A stretch of 46,096 nucleotides of DNA from Chloroflexota bacterium (GCA_022616275.1 JAKEFB010000071.1:1-46096), one strand, 5' to 3'. Positions 1-7,214 are shown, counted from the first letter of the stretch. Notes: generated by a model not told the origin, from the letters alone. Made by a program: numbers and translations.

Positions 1-668
1 GCTCCAGGGTGGGCCGGCCGTCGCGGTCGAGGGGGGTGCGCTTGCGGAGGTGGTGGGTGAGGATGACGGGCTTGCCGCTGATGCGGGCGACGTCGGCCAG
101 GTAGCGGACGGTGACGGCGGCGCGGCCGAGGCTGCCATACGAGTGGAGACCGCTGAGGCTGTCGAGGACGACGAGGCGAATGGAGTCTTGCTGGGCGTGG
201 AGGAGGAGGATGGCTTTGTTTTGTTTGTTGTCGAGCCGGAAGTTGTAGAGGGGGGTGTCGAGGGGGGCGACGATGTTGGAGAGGTCGAGGCCCCACTGGC
301 GGGCGCGTTCGAGGTTGAGGAGGTGGCTGGACTCGCCTTCGCACCAGAGGACCTGGCCGGGCTGGACGGTGACGGGGGCGCCGTCGGGCCAGGAAAGAGG
401 GGGAGAGGGGGAGACAGGGGGAGGGGGAGAGGGGGGGCAGGGGAGCAGGGGAGCGGGGGGCAGGGGGCAGGGAGGGGCGGGCCAGGTAGCAGGCGGCCAG
501 GCGGAGGCAGAGGAGGGACTTGCCGGTACCGGGCTCGCCGGCGAGGATGGTGAGGAAGCCACGGGGCAGCCAGCCGGGCCAGTCCCATTGGACGGGGTCG
601 AGCCGTTCGTCGAGATCGGCCCAGGAGGAGGCGGGGAGGTAGGGTGGGGGTGGCTCGTAGGTGGTCAT
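1..668 (-). pseudogene. RecA-like (RepA/AAA_25-type) ATPase, frameshifted and cut by the window start
   Basis: Read on the minus strand from ATG 668-666, the frame gives an N-terminal segment with a Walker A motif (GEPGTGKS) about 40 residues in. After a G-rich insertion on the plus strand, coding resumes in another frame. That part is clearly real: it has a VLWCEGES segment, a hydrophobic Walker-B-like strand (IRLVVLDSLSG) and a sensor-like VILTHHLRK motif before running off the window. This resembles RecA-fold ATPases of the RepA/AAA_25 group, which act in replication or DNA handling. The two halves differ by one reading frame, so as given the gene is broken. Either an indel in the homopolymer-rich tract is a sequencing error, in which case the tract would encode a Pro/Ser linker, or the insertion inactivated the gene. 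The C-terminus is not in the window. Confidence 0.65.
385..486. repeat. G-rich low-complexity tract flanked by 9-bp direct repeats, inside the ATPase gene
   Basis: An 84-bp purine/G-rich tract (394-477, runs of 4-7 G separated by A, CA or GA) lies between two copies of CGGGCCAGG (385-393 and 478-486). It falls between the Walker A half and the rest of the ATPase gene. The direct repeats look like a target duplication or replication slippage. The plus strand could form G-quadruplexes. One repeat unit is 93 bp and would keep frame, yet the flanking coding frames do not match, so a further one-base indel is needed. Confidence 0.7.
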
Positions 669-746
669 GGGGGTATTGTAGCAGATGGAACGGATGTTCT
701 GGTGTGAAAGGAGCGTGAAAAAGAGGACTGAGGGCTGAGGGGGAGG

Positions 747-796
747 GGTGACAAGGTGACAGGCTAACCGAAGCGGTTAGCTCGGTGACAAGGTGA
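747..796. repeat. Duplicated GGTGACAAGGTGA with a hairpin between the copies
   Basis: The gene-free stretch between the ATPase start (668) and the merR promoter (833) is low in complexity. It contains GGTGACAAGGTGA at 747-759 and again at 784-796. Between them is a perfect hairpin (arms GCTAACCG 763-770 and CGGTTAGC 774-781, loop AAG). Nothing suggests coding. It could be a small palindromic element inserted into a short tandem repeat, or a weak terminator without a T run. Confidence 0.55.
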
Positions 797-832
797 AGGG
801 GGGACGGGGCGGGATTGGCAGAAAAATAATAC

Positions 833-863
833 TTGACCTTCTAGCGACTAGAAGGTTTATAAT
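833..863 (+). promoter_or_regulatory. MerR-type promoter/operator of the mer operon
   Basis: A -35 element TTGACC (833-838) and a -10 element TATAAT (858-863) are separated by 19 bp, longer than the usual 17. The spacer region holds a perfect inverted repeat with 9-bp arms: ACCTTCTAG (836-844) and CTAGAAGGT (848-856) around CGA. An over-long spacer with a centred dyad is the hallmark of promoters activated by DNA distortion by MerR-family regulators. The start of merR is 24 bp downstream of the -10 box. It should drive merR and the downstream plus-strand genes. Confidence 0.9.
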
Positions 864-886
864 AAGCTGGTTGAGGTGAGTGATTG

Positions 887-1306
887 ATGCAAATTAAAGT
901 GTTAACTGAGCGAACGAAGCTGCCGGACAAAACGATCCGCTATTACGAGTCTATTGGCTTGCTGCCGTCTCCCAACCGGCAACCGAATGGCTACCGGGAT
1001 TACAGCGAGGCGGACGTGGAACGGGTGAAATTTGTAGCCGGGGCGCGCCACCTGGATTTTTCGCTGGACGACATCGCCGAAATCCTGGCTTTGCGCGACC
1101 GGCGAGAGGCCCCCTGTCGCGTGGTGCTGGAGCTACTGGAACAAAAAGCCGATGAAGTCAATCAGCGCATTGCCGAACTGCAACGCCTGGAGGCCGAACT
1201 ACGCCAGTTACGCGCGTTAGGGCTGACCTTTCCCACCGACGACGTAGACGGTAAAGCCTGTGTGTGCCATTTAATCACCCAGAAGGCCAACGAGCCAGCA
1301 AACTAA
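887..1306 (+). CDS. merR: MerR-family metal-responsive regulator (mercury sensor)
   Basis: 139-residue MerR-family regulator. An N-terminal winged helix begins with the typical KTIRYYESIGLLP segment (residues 15-27) and continues with NGYRDYSEADVERVKF. A dimerisation helix follows (about 82-111, rich in Leu and Glu). Likely metal-ligand cysteines are C77 at the start of the helix and C125/C127 (CVC) in the C-terminal loop, which matches the three-Cys arrangement of Hg(II)/heavy-metal MerR proteins. ATG 887 is chosen because GAGGTGA lies 7 nt upstream; a TTG at 884 is possible. It stands directly behind its own dyad promoter and 17 bp before merA, so it probably represses and, with Hg(II), activates the operon. 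Metal specificity is inferred from context. Confidence 0.9.
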   Translation: MQIKVLTERTKLPDKTIRYYESIGLLPSPNRQPNGYRDYSEADVERVKFVAGARHLDFSLDDIAEILALRDRREAPCRVVLELLEQKADEVNQRIAELQRLEAELRQLRALGLTFPTDDVDGKACVCHLITQKANEPAN

Positions 1307-1323
1307 GGACAAAGGAAACGGAA

Positions 1324-2988
1324 ATGACCCAACTGGAGACAGTCGAATTGAATATTCAAGGTATGACCTGCGATAGCTGCGCCACACACGTCGCCAAAGC
1401 CCTCCAAAACGTGCCCGGCGTCAAAGAGGTTAACGTACCCGGCTGGCGGTCGGGCCAGGCCAGGGTGATTGCCGAACCTGAAACGTCATCCGAAGCGTTG
1501 GCGGTGGCTGTCCGCCGCGCCGGATACCGGGCGGCCATTAGGACGCGCCGTGCTTTGGAAGGCGCGGCAACAACCAATGGCAGCGGTAGCCACTACGATC
1601 TGATGGTCATTGGCGGTGGCTCGGCCGGTTTTGCCGCCGCGATTAAGGGAGCCGAACTAGGCTTTGAGGTCGCGCTCGTCGAAGCGGCTACCATCGGCGG
1701 CACGTGCGTTAACGTCGGCTGCGTGCCCTCCAAAACCCTCATTCGAGCCGTTGAACTGCACCACCTGGCCGGGCAGCGCCGCTTTGACGGCATCCAGACC
1801 CATCCCGGCAAGATTCGCTGGCCGGCCGTCATCGCCGACAAGGACGAATTGGTTGGTGAGATGCGCCAAGCGAAGTATGCAGATGTGCTGGCTGCTTACC
1901 CAAGTATCACCTACGTCGAAGGCCACGCCCGGCTCACCGGCAAGAACGGCGTCGGAATAGACGGCCGCGCCTATACCCCTGACAGAATCATTATTGCTAC
2001 CGGCGCACACCCCTGGGCACCGCCTATCTCCGGCCTGGCTGAAAGTGGTTACCTGACCAGTACAACAGCGATGGCTCTAAAGGAGTTACCGGAATCCATG
2101 ATCGTCCTGGGCGCCAACGCCGTTGGCCTGGAACTGGCCCAGACTTTTGCCCGCGCCGGCACGACCGTCACCTTACTGGAACTCCTGCCGCGCATTGCCC
2201 CCTTTGAAGACGAGACAATTAGCGCAGCCCTGGCTGGCTATCTGGAAGCGGAAGGGTTAAAGATTGTCACCAGCTTTCAAGCCAGGCAGGTAGCCAGGCA
2301 GGACGGCCGTTACGCCGTCACTGGTGTGCAGCCAGACGGGAACGAACGTTCCTTTGACGCCGAGCAGTTGCTCGTCGCCACAGGCCGCCGTCCTAATACG
2401 GCCGATATGGGTCTGGAAGAATCCGGCGTTCGCCTGGGAAAGCGAGGTGAAATCCTGGTTAACGAAAGATTACAGACCAGCAACCCTGCCGTGTATGCGG
2501 CCGGCGATGTCACCGGGCAGGATATGTTTGTCTACACGGCTGCCTACGCCGGCGGGCTGGCGGCCGAGAATGCCCTGACCAACGCCGGCCGGGTCTACGA
2601 CACCGACTACATTCCTCGCATCACCTTCACCGACCCACAAATTGCCAGCGCCGGGCTGACCGAAACCCAGGCGCGCCGGCAGGGCTACGAGGTGCAGGTC
2701 AGCACGCTGCCAATGGAACTTGTTCCGCGCGCCCAGGCGGCGCGGGACACACGCGGGTTCATCAAAGTGATTGTAGACAGGGAAACAGACCGTTTGCTGG
2801 GAGCGCACGTGCTGGCCCCAGAAGGGGGTGACATCATTCAAACGGCCGTCCTGGCCCTCCGCTTCGGCATTCCGGTACAGCAACTACGCGAGACGATGTT
2901 CCCCTATCTGACCAACGTCGAAGGGCTGAAGCTGGCCTTGTTGGGGCTGGAAAAGGACGTAGCCCTGTTGAGCTGCTGCGCGAGTTAA
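1324..2988 (+). CDS. merA: Mercuric reductase with N-terminal HMA domain
   Basis: 554-residue flavoprotein that reduces Hg(II) to Hg(0) with NADPH in the cytoplasm. An N-terminal heavy-metal-associated domain carries GMTCDSC (C16, C19). The FAD-binding GGGSAG motif is near residues 97-102, the redox-active pair is in GGTCVNVGCVPSK (C128, C133), and a second GxGxxG-like NAD(P) motif lies near LGANAVGLELA. The C-terminal vicinal cysteines (C551, C552 in LSCCAS) hand Hg(II) to the active site and distinguish MerA from dihydrolipoamide dehydrogenase. The length matches one-HMA MerA proteins (about 560). ATG 1324 follows a purine-rich AAAGGAAACGGAA; the frame is open further upstream inside merR, but that part is shadow. 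It is the first structural gene after merR. Confidence 0.97.
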   Translation: MTQLETVELNIQGMTCDSCATHVAKALQNVPGVKEVNVPGWRSGQARVIAEPETSSEALAVAVRRAGYRAAIRTRRALEGAATTNGSGSHYDLMVIGGGSAGFAAAIKGAELGFEVALVEAATIGGTCVNVGCVPSKTLIRAVELHHLAGQRRFDGIQTHPGKIRWPAVIADKDELVGEMRQAKYADVLAAYPSITYVEGHARLTGKNGVGIDGRAYTPDRIIIATGAHPWAPPISGLAESGYLTSTTAMALKELPESMIVLGANAVGLELAQTFARAGTTVTLLELLPRIAPFEDETISAALAGYLEAEGLKIVTSFQARQVARQDGRYAVTGVQPDGNERSFDAEQLLVATGRRPNTADMGLEESGVRLGKRGEILVNERLQTSNPAVYAAGDVTGQDMFVYTAAYAGGLAAENALTNAGRVYDTDYIPRITFTDPQIASAGLTETQARRQGYEVQVSTLPMELVPRAQAARDTRGFIKVIVDRETDRLLGAHVLAPEGGDIIQTAVLALRFGIPVQQLRETMFPYLTNVEGLKLALLGLEKDVALLSCCAS

Positions 2989-3024
2989 ACCCAGGAACAG
3001 GGCGGCCCCCTGATATTACCCGGT

Positions 3025-3456
3025 ATGCAGCGATTTGAACGTTGGCTTCCCCGGCTGGGCGCAGCCGGCTCCGCCTTTGGCGGCCTGGCCGTCATGTGTT
3101 GTATCGGCTGGACAGGATTGGCGACGTTGCTGCCAACGCTCGGCCTGGGCTTCCTGGTCTATACGGCGAACGCACGGCGGCTCATCTTCGCCGCCCTCGC
3201 TCTCTCCAGCCTGTGCCTGGCCCTTTCCTTCCGCCACCACCGCCGCCCCTGGCCGCTACTGGCTGCCGCAGCCGGGGCGGGGATGCTGCTTTACCCTTTC
3301 TATCACGCCCTGGAAGTATCCCTCTGGCTGGGGCTGGTGTACGGCGGGCTGGCGCTGCTGTCCGGCGCGGCGGCGCTTGATAGCTGGTTATCGCACCAGG
3401 CCGGCCGTTTCCGCGTTTGCCCTGCTGGCCATCACCAGGTCTCGCCAAAGGAGTAA
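3025..3456 (+). CDS. merC: MerC-like mercury transport membrane protein
   Basis: 143-residue protein with about four predicted membrane segments. The first carries a vicinal Cys pair (MCCIGW, C25-C26). The overall pattern, with GSAFGG before the cysteines, LGLGFL after them and a LALLSGAAALDSW segment ending the last helix, matches MerC. A C-terminal Cys-Pro-Ala-Gly motif recalls MerC's cytoplasmic Cys tail. MerC-type proteins bring Hg(II) across the inner membrane to MerA. ATG 3025 has only a weak Shine-Dalgarno sequence, but no better start exists after the in-frame TAA that ends merA. A thioredoxin-like gene follows 7 bp later. MerT/MerF-like assignment is the alternative. Confidence 0.8.
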   Translation: MQRFERWLPRLGAAGSAFGGLAVMCCIGWTGLATLLPTLGLGFLVYTANARRLIFAALALSSLCLALSFRHHRRPWPLLAAAAGAGMLLYPFYHALEVSLWLGLVYGGLALLSGAAALDSWLSHQAGRFRVCPAGHHQVSPKE

Positions 3457-3463
3457 ACCCTTG

Positions 3464-4153
3464 ATGAACAAAACGGAAGAGGTTCAACCACCATCCAAGA
3501 CCGGCCTGGCCACCGCCGGTCATGTTGGCCCACGTCTTCCCAAGAAGGCGTTAGCTGTTACTGTCGTCCTGGCGCTGGTTGTGGCGGCCTGGATTGCCTG
3601 GAACGCCTGGGGCAAGGCAAGCACGCCGGATGCCAGGCCGGTTGGCCCGCCTGGCGGGCCGCCGGCGGAAGTTGCCGCGAACGCCGGCAGCGGCGAACCT
3701 GGCGTCCAACCAGGTGAGGTTATTGGCGCGCAGCCAGGGGAAACTGCCCCCGATTTCACCGTGCCAACGCTGGATGGCGGTACGTTCAGCCTGGCTGCCC
3801 AACGCGGCAAACCGGCCGTTCTCTTTTTCATGGCCTACTGGTGCGGCTCCTGCCTGCCGGAAGCGCAGGCCCTGGCTCAGCTCCAGGAGGAATACGGCGA
3901 AGGTATCAGTATCGTGGCCATTGACCTTGATCCATCCAGCACCCCCGAAACGTTGGGCCAGTTCAAGCAGGCGGCCGGCAGTGGCGCTTATACCTGGGCC
4001 TTTGACATCGGCCAGCAAGTGGCGGTGGCTTACGAGGTGCAGACGCTGGACACGACGCTGGTCCTGGACGCCTCCGGCCGCGTCGTTTACCGGGATGCCT
4101 TCGTCACCTCCTACGAAACTCTGAAAGAAGTCCTGGCCAAGTTGCAGCCGTAG
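3464..4153 (+). CDS. Membrane-anchored TlpA/ResA-like thioredoxin
   Basis: 229-residue protein with one N-terminal membrane anchor (about residues 28-47, ALAVTVVLALVVAAWIAW), a Pro/Gly-rich linker (about 52-90) and a thioredoxin fold of the TlpA/AhpC-TSA type (APDFTVPTLDG onward). The active site is WCGSC (C127, C130). It should face outside the cytoplasm and reduce disulfides or Hg-blocked thiols. ATG 3464 is chosen for AAAGGAG about 9 nt upstream, overlapping the end of merC; an apparently longer frame upstream is only the merC region read out of frame. A CcdA-like gene starts 3 bp after it, so the pair probably forms an electron relay. A link to mercury handling is inferred from the operon. 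Confidence 0.88.
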   Translation: MNKTEEVQPPSKTGLATAGHVGPRLPKKALAVTVVLALVVAAWIAWNAWGKASTPDARPVGPPGGPPAEVAANAGSGEPGVQPGEVIGAQPGETAPDFTVPTLDGGTFSLAAQRGKPAVLFFMAYWCGSCLPEAQALAQLQEEYGEGISIVAIDLDPSSTPETLGQFKQAAGSGAYTWAFDIGQQVAVAYEVQTLDTTLVLDASGRVVYRDAFVTSYETLKEVLAKLQP

Positions 4154-4156
4154 CTG

Positions 4157-4861
4157 ATGACCCCAATTAACCTGGCTTTCGCTTTTACGGCCGGCCTGCT
4201 GGCCACCGTCAACCCGTGTGGCTGGGCCATGCTGCCCTCCTTTCTGTCGTACTACCTGGGCACGCGCGAGGCGGGCTATGAACAAAAGCCCCTGGCCGGC
4301 CGCGCCGTAGACGGGCTGCTGCTGGGCCTGCTGGTCACGGCCGGGTTCCTGACTGTTTTTGGCACGGCGGCGGTCGTTTTGTCGGCCGGGCTGCGGCTGA
4401 TCGTGAAGTGGCTGCCTGTCGCCTCGCTGGCGGTCGGCGCGGGCCTGGTCCTCCTTGGATTGTGGCTGCTGCGGGGCAAGTCGCTGCCTATCCGCCTGCC
4501 CCAACCGGAGATAGACACATACGCCCGCAGCCCGAAGTCCATCTTCCTCTACGGCGTGGCCTATGGCCTGGCTTCGTTGAGCTGCACGCTGCCAGTTTTC
4601 CTCAGCGTCGTCAGCGCCAGCCTAGCGGCGGCCGGCGTTGCTGGCCTGGCGTTGATGTTTGGGGCGTATGCCGGGGGCATGGCCACGGTCTTAGTCAGCG
4701 TGGCCATCGGCGCGGCCCTGTTTAAGGGAGCTATCGCGCAGTGGTTCCGCCCATTTCTCCCCCACATGCACAAAGTGGGCGCGATCCTGCTGGCCCTGGC
4801 TGGGTTGTACCTCATCTGGTATCAAGGGCGTTTTCTACCGCTCATCCTGGCCGGGTTCTAA
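4157..4861 (+). CDS. CcdA/DsbD-like transmembrane thiol-disulfide transporter
   Basis: 234-residue membrane protein with about six helices and the two conserved cysteines of the CcdA family: C21 in the first helix (TVNPCGWAMLPSFLSYYL) and C143 in the fourth (LASLSCTLPVFL). CcdA proteins pass electrons from cytoplasmic thioredoxin to extracytoplasmic thioredoxin-like partners. The preceding gene, ending 3 bp upstream, encodes such a partner (WCGSC). In a mercury operon the pair may keep external mercury-binding or transport thiols reduced; that role is inference. Translation is probably coupled to the gene before it. Confidence 0.9.
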   Translation: MTPINLAFAFTAGLLATVNPCGWAMLPSFLSYYLGTREAGYEQKPLAGRAVDGLLLGLLVTAGFLTVFGTAAVVLSAGLRLIVKWLPVASLAVGAGLVLLGLWLLRGKSLPIRLPQPEIDTYARSPKSIFLYGVAYGLASLSCTLPVFLSVVSASLAAAGVAGLALMFGAYAGGMATVLVSVAIGAALFKGAIAQWFRPFLPHMHKVGAILLALAGLYLIWYQGRFLPLILAGF

Positions 4862-4889
4862 AAGCAGGCTGCCTGACAAAGAGGTGTTC

Positions 4890-5171
4890 ATGAGCATTTG
4901 GCGCAAGATTCGAGGATATGTGGCCGCTGTCGTCGCTGTCGTCGCTTGCCCCTGCCATTTACCGCTGACGCTGCCGCTCCTCCTGGGCCTGAGCGCCGGA
5001 ACGGCTTTGGGGGGCTGGTTGGCTGGCAATCTGGCCGTCATCTACGCGGCTTCGGTGACGTTGTTCCTGGGTGGGCTGTTCCTGGCCGGCAAATGGCTGG
5101 CGGCCGGGGTAAGTCCGGCTTGCGCCGCAGAGATTCCCAGTAAGCCAAGGAGACGTAATGGAAAAATTTGA
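4890..5171 (+). CDS. merE: MerE-like mercury transporter
   Basis: 93-residue protein with two membrane helices and the signature CPCHLPLTLPLLLG (C20, C22), which closely parallels the TCPCHLPI segment of MerE. MerE transports Hg(II) and methylmercury across the membrane, which fits the MerB genes downstream. ATG 4890 is chosen because AGAGG lies 5 nt upstream; an in-frame GTG at 4884 is within that ribosome-binding site. The C-terminal tail has one more Cys (C78). Its end overlaps the start of the next gene by 14 bp, suggesting translational coupling. Confidence 0.85.
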   Translation: MSIWRKIRGYVAAVVAVVACPCHLPLTLPLLLGLSAGTALGGWLAGNLAVIYAASVTLFLGGLFLAGKWLAAGVSPACAAEIPSKPRRRNGKI

Positions 5172-6531
5172 TTTAGCTGTCATTGGCGGTGGGCAGGGCG
5201 GGCTGCCGGCCGCGGCCTTAGCCGCCCGGCTGGGAGCAAAGGTCGCCCTGATTGAAATGCGGGAAGTTGGCGGCACCTGAGTGAATGAGGGGTGTATCCC
5301 CACCAAGACCTTGTTAAGGTCGGCCGAAGTGATGCACCTGGTGCGAGATCGCGCCCACGAATTTGGCGTGCGCGGCGTGGACCCCTCGGTGTTGTGGTTC
5401 GACCTGGCGGCCGCCGTGGCCCGCAAGAACCAAATCATCCAGGGAATTATTGGCGGCATTTACGGCTGGGTAAATCAAAGCGACAAGATTCAGTTTATGC
5501 GCGGCCGGGCTGAGTTCACCTCGCCGGTAGACATCCGGGTGGACGGGCAGCAAATAAGGGCTGCCAAAAGCATTATCGCCACCGGGTCACGAACGGCCGA
5601 CGTCCATATACCCGGCCTGCGAGCAGTGGGGTTCATGACCAACTTTGAGGCCCTGCAACTGGGAAAAATGCCGGCCTCTATGATTATTATCGGCGGTGGC
5701 TACATTGGCGTCGAATTTGCCCAGATGTACGCCCGCTATGGCACGAAGGTGACCCTGCTGAGCCGCAACCGGCGGATCATGAAGCAAGAGGAGCCGGAGC
5801 TGTCGCAGACGCTGGCCGGCATCCTGGCGGCCGAAGGGGTAGACCTGCGCCTGGCAGCAACAGCTGTTCGCGCCGAGATAGAAGCCAGCCAGAAGGTTGT
5901 CGTGGCGAAGATAGAGGGCCAGGAGCAGCGATTCAAAGCTGAGGGAATTCTCTACGCCGCCGGCCGTGTGCCCCGCGTGGATGGGCTTGGATTGGAACAG
6001 GCGGGAGTGGAGATGGCCCCTTACGGCCTCAAGGTGGACGAGAGGTTGCGCACGACGGCCGGCAACATCTGGTCGGTAGGCGACGTGAACGGCGGGGCTA
6101 TGTTCACCCACCGCGCCACCTACGATGGACCCATTGCCGCCCTCAATGCTGTCAACGACCTGGGCCGGACGGTTGATTACCGGGTGGTCCCCCGCGCCGT
6201 CTTCACCCAGCCGGCGCTGGCCAGCGTGGGGTTGACGGAGCAAGAAGCTATTGCCGCCGGGCACGAGGTGCAAACGGGCGTCGCCTATTTCAAGGACTCC
6301 GGCCGGGCCAAGGCCATCGGCGAAACAGAAGGGCTGCTGAAGTTTGTCGCCGACGCCAGGACCGGGCAGCTTTTAGGCGGCCACATCCTTGGCCCCCACG
6401 CCGACATTTTGATTCACGAAGTCGCCGTCGCCATGTACAACCGGGGCACGGCCGAGGCCCTGGCTAAAACAATTCACATCCATCCCACCCTGCCGGAAAT
6501 GGTCAGAGACACGGCGAAGGCGTTAAAGTAG
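5158..6531 (+). CDS. MerA/Lpd-like flavoprotein disulfide reductase, candidate selenoprotein (in-frame UGA at codon 41)
   Basis: A 458-codon frame for a pyridine nucleotide-disulfide oxidoreductase: FAD motif GGGQGG (residues 10-15), second nucleotide motif IIGGGYIGVEFAQ, and the C-terminal His-Glu dyad in HIHPTLPE (H442, E447). The redox motif reads GGT-x-VNEGCIPTK, where x is TGA (5278-5280) in place of the first active-site Cys; the second Cys is C46. The remaining 416 codons are intact. A stop exactly at the interchange-thiol codon, followed by a hairpin (5307-5321), suggests UGA is read as selenocysteine. It lacks MerA's HMA domain and C-terminal vicinal cysteines, so it may reduce low-molecular-weight disulfides, lipoamide or Hg/Se compounds. 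ATG 5158 has AAGGAGACGTA upstream and overlaps merE. Alternative: a point mutation or sequencing error. Confidence 0.8.
5307..5321 (+). promoter_or_regulatory. Candidate bacterial SECIS hairpin downstream of the UGA
   Basis: GACCTT (5307-5312) and AAGGTC (5316-5321) form a perfect 6-bp stem around the loop GTT. It can be extended by CC/GG pairs across an AA bulge. The stem starts 26 nt after the UGA (5278-5280), and the loop begins with G followed by U. Known bacterial SECIS elements have an upper stem at roughly this distance with a conserved loop G. The codons that make it (TTG TTA AGG) are less common choices in this CTG/CGG-rich gene. A second, closer GGGG/CCCC hairpin (5289-5301) also exists. 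Confidence 0.5.
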
Positions 6532-6539
6532 GAGAACAC

Positions 6540-6689
6540 ATGCTCGTGTTGAGATACCGGCCACAAATCCACAGATGGTGGGGAGCTATCGTGGCCCTCG
6601 TGCCGGTGTTTTTGGTTTACATTCGTCTCAAAGAGCCTGAGCTTTTACCAGGAGGTCATGATGGAACAAACATTGAAACCGTTGGTTGA
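6540..6689 (+). CDS. Small single-helix membrane protein (hypothetical)
   Basis: A 49-codon frame begins at ATG 6540 with GGAG 5 nt upstream, immediately after the reductase stop. It encodes a basic N-terminus (YRPQIHRWW), one hydrophobic stretch (GAIVALVPVFLVYI) followed by RLK, and a short soluble tail. Its end overlaps the start of the DUF3237 gene by about 29 bp, which suits a coupled operon gene. It has no Cys, so direct metal transport is not indicated. I do not recognise a family. It may be only leader sequence. Confidence 0.4.
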   Translation: MLVLRYRPQIHRWWGAIVALVPVFLVYIRLKEPELLPGGHDGTNIETVG

Positions 6690-7092
6690 ACTGGAACTGC
6701 GCTATAAGCCGGGGATGCTGCCTGTCCTACCCGGCCAGGGCCGGGTCGGCGACTATATTGGCAGCGGCGAGGGAACGGCCACCGGTCCTGAGCTTCAGGG
6801 GACGGTGCGGTGGGACCTTTTTGAAAGCCAGGAGGGCGCCGTTTGCGCCTCCAATCTGCGGGGCGTCATCGAAACGGCCGAGGGGGCGCAGATTGAATTT
6901 GATTCGCTGGGCTTCTTTCTCAACCCGGCGCCGGCCGGTGGGCCGCAGTGGCTGGCAGCGGCGGCGGTCACGTTTGCGACGGCGGCCGAACGGTACATAT
7001 GGCTCAATGGGCTCGCCGGGCTGTGGCAGGGTGAGTTTGACATGGCGACGTATCGTCACCAGTACCGGGTCTATGCAGCGCCAGAGGTGTAA
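6661..7092 (+). CDS. DUF3237-family protein
   Basis: 143-residue soluble protein with the DUF3237 layout: an N-terminal strand (LVELELRY), a Gly-rich GEGTATGPELQG segment leading to GTVRWDLF, and a C-terminal WLNGLAG segment. The family forms a small beta-barrel and its biochemical role is not known to me. ATG 6661 is preferred over 6658 because GGAGG ends 5 nt before it. The gene lies between the candidate Sec reductase and the ArsR regulator, so it is probably co-transcribed with the mer genes. One Cys is present (AVCASN). No mercury role can be inferred from the sequence alone. Confidence 0.7.
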   Translation: MEQTLKPLVELELRYKPGMLPVLPGQGRVGDYIGSGEGTATGPELQGTVRWDLFESQEGAVCASNLRGVIETAEGAQIEFDSLGFFLNPAPAGGPQWLAAAAVTFATAAERYIWLNGLAGLWQGEFDMATYRHQYRVYAAPEV

Positions 7093-7143
7093 ACGGACAG
7101 GGAAAGAACCCAATCCGCCGGCCGACATCGCTGTCTCCAAACC

Positions 7144-7204
7144 TTGACTTGTTTTCCCTTTTTATATAAACTATCACTTATATAAGTAATTATTTATATA
7201 AGTG
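7144..7204 (+). promoter_or_regulatory. ArsR promoter with three TTATATAA sites at 16-bp spacing
   Basis: In a GC-rich region this short AT-rich stretch holds TTATATAA at 7162-7169, 7178-7185 and 7194-7201, so the centres are exactly 16 bp apart. The last two belong to an 11-bp perfect inverted repeat: CACTTATATAA (7175-7185) and TTATATAAGTG (7194-7204). ACTTATATAAGT (7176-7187) is itself palindromic. A TTGACT (7144-7149) could be a -35 box, with the -10 inside the first sites. The arsR ATG is 10 bp downstream. This resembles ArsR/SmtB operators, so autoregulation is likely. Confidence 0.7.
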
Positions 7205-7214
7205 AGGGATTGCA

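Noticed and set aside
50-707. Long plus-strand frames over the first 700 bases
   Set aside because: Their translations are Gly/Glu-rich with no domain sense. The minus strand carries Walker A and other ATPase motifs, so these are antisense shadows.
3551-4504. A 317-codon minus-strand frame opposite the TlpA and CcdA genes
   Set aside because: It is Gln/Arg-rich without motifs, while the plus strand encodes recognisable TlpA and CcdA proteins with good starts.
5289-5301. GGGG-TGTAT-CCCC hairpin as the main SECIS
   Set aside because: It begins only 8 nt after the UGA, closer than usual for bacterial SECIS stems; the hairpin at 5307-5321 fits the expected distance and loop better.
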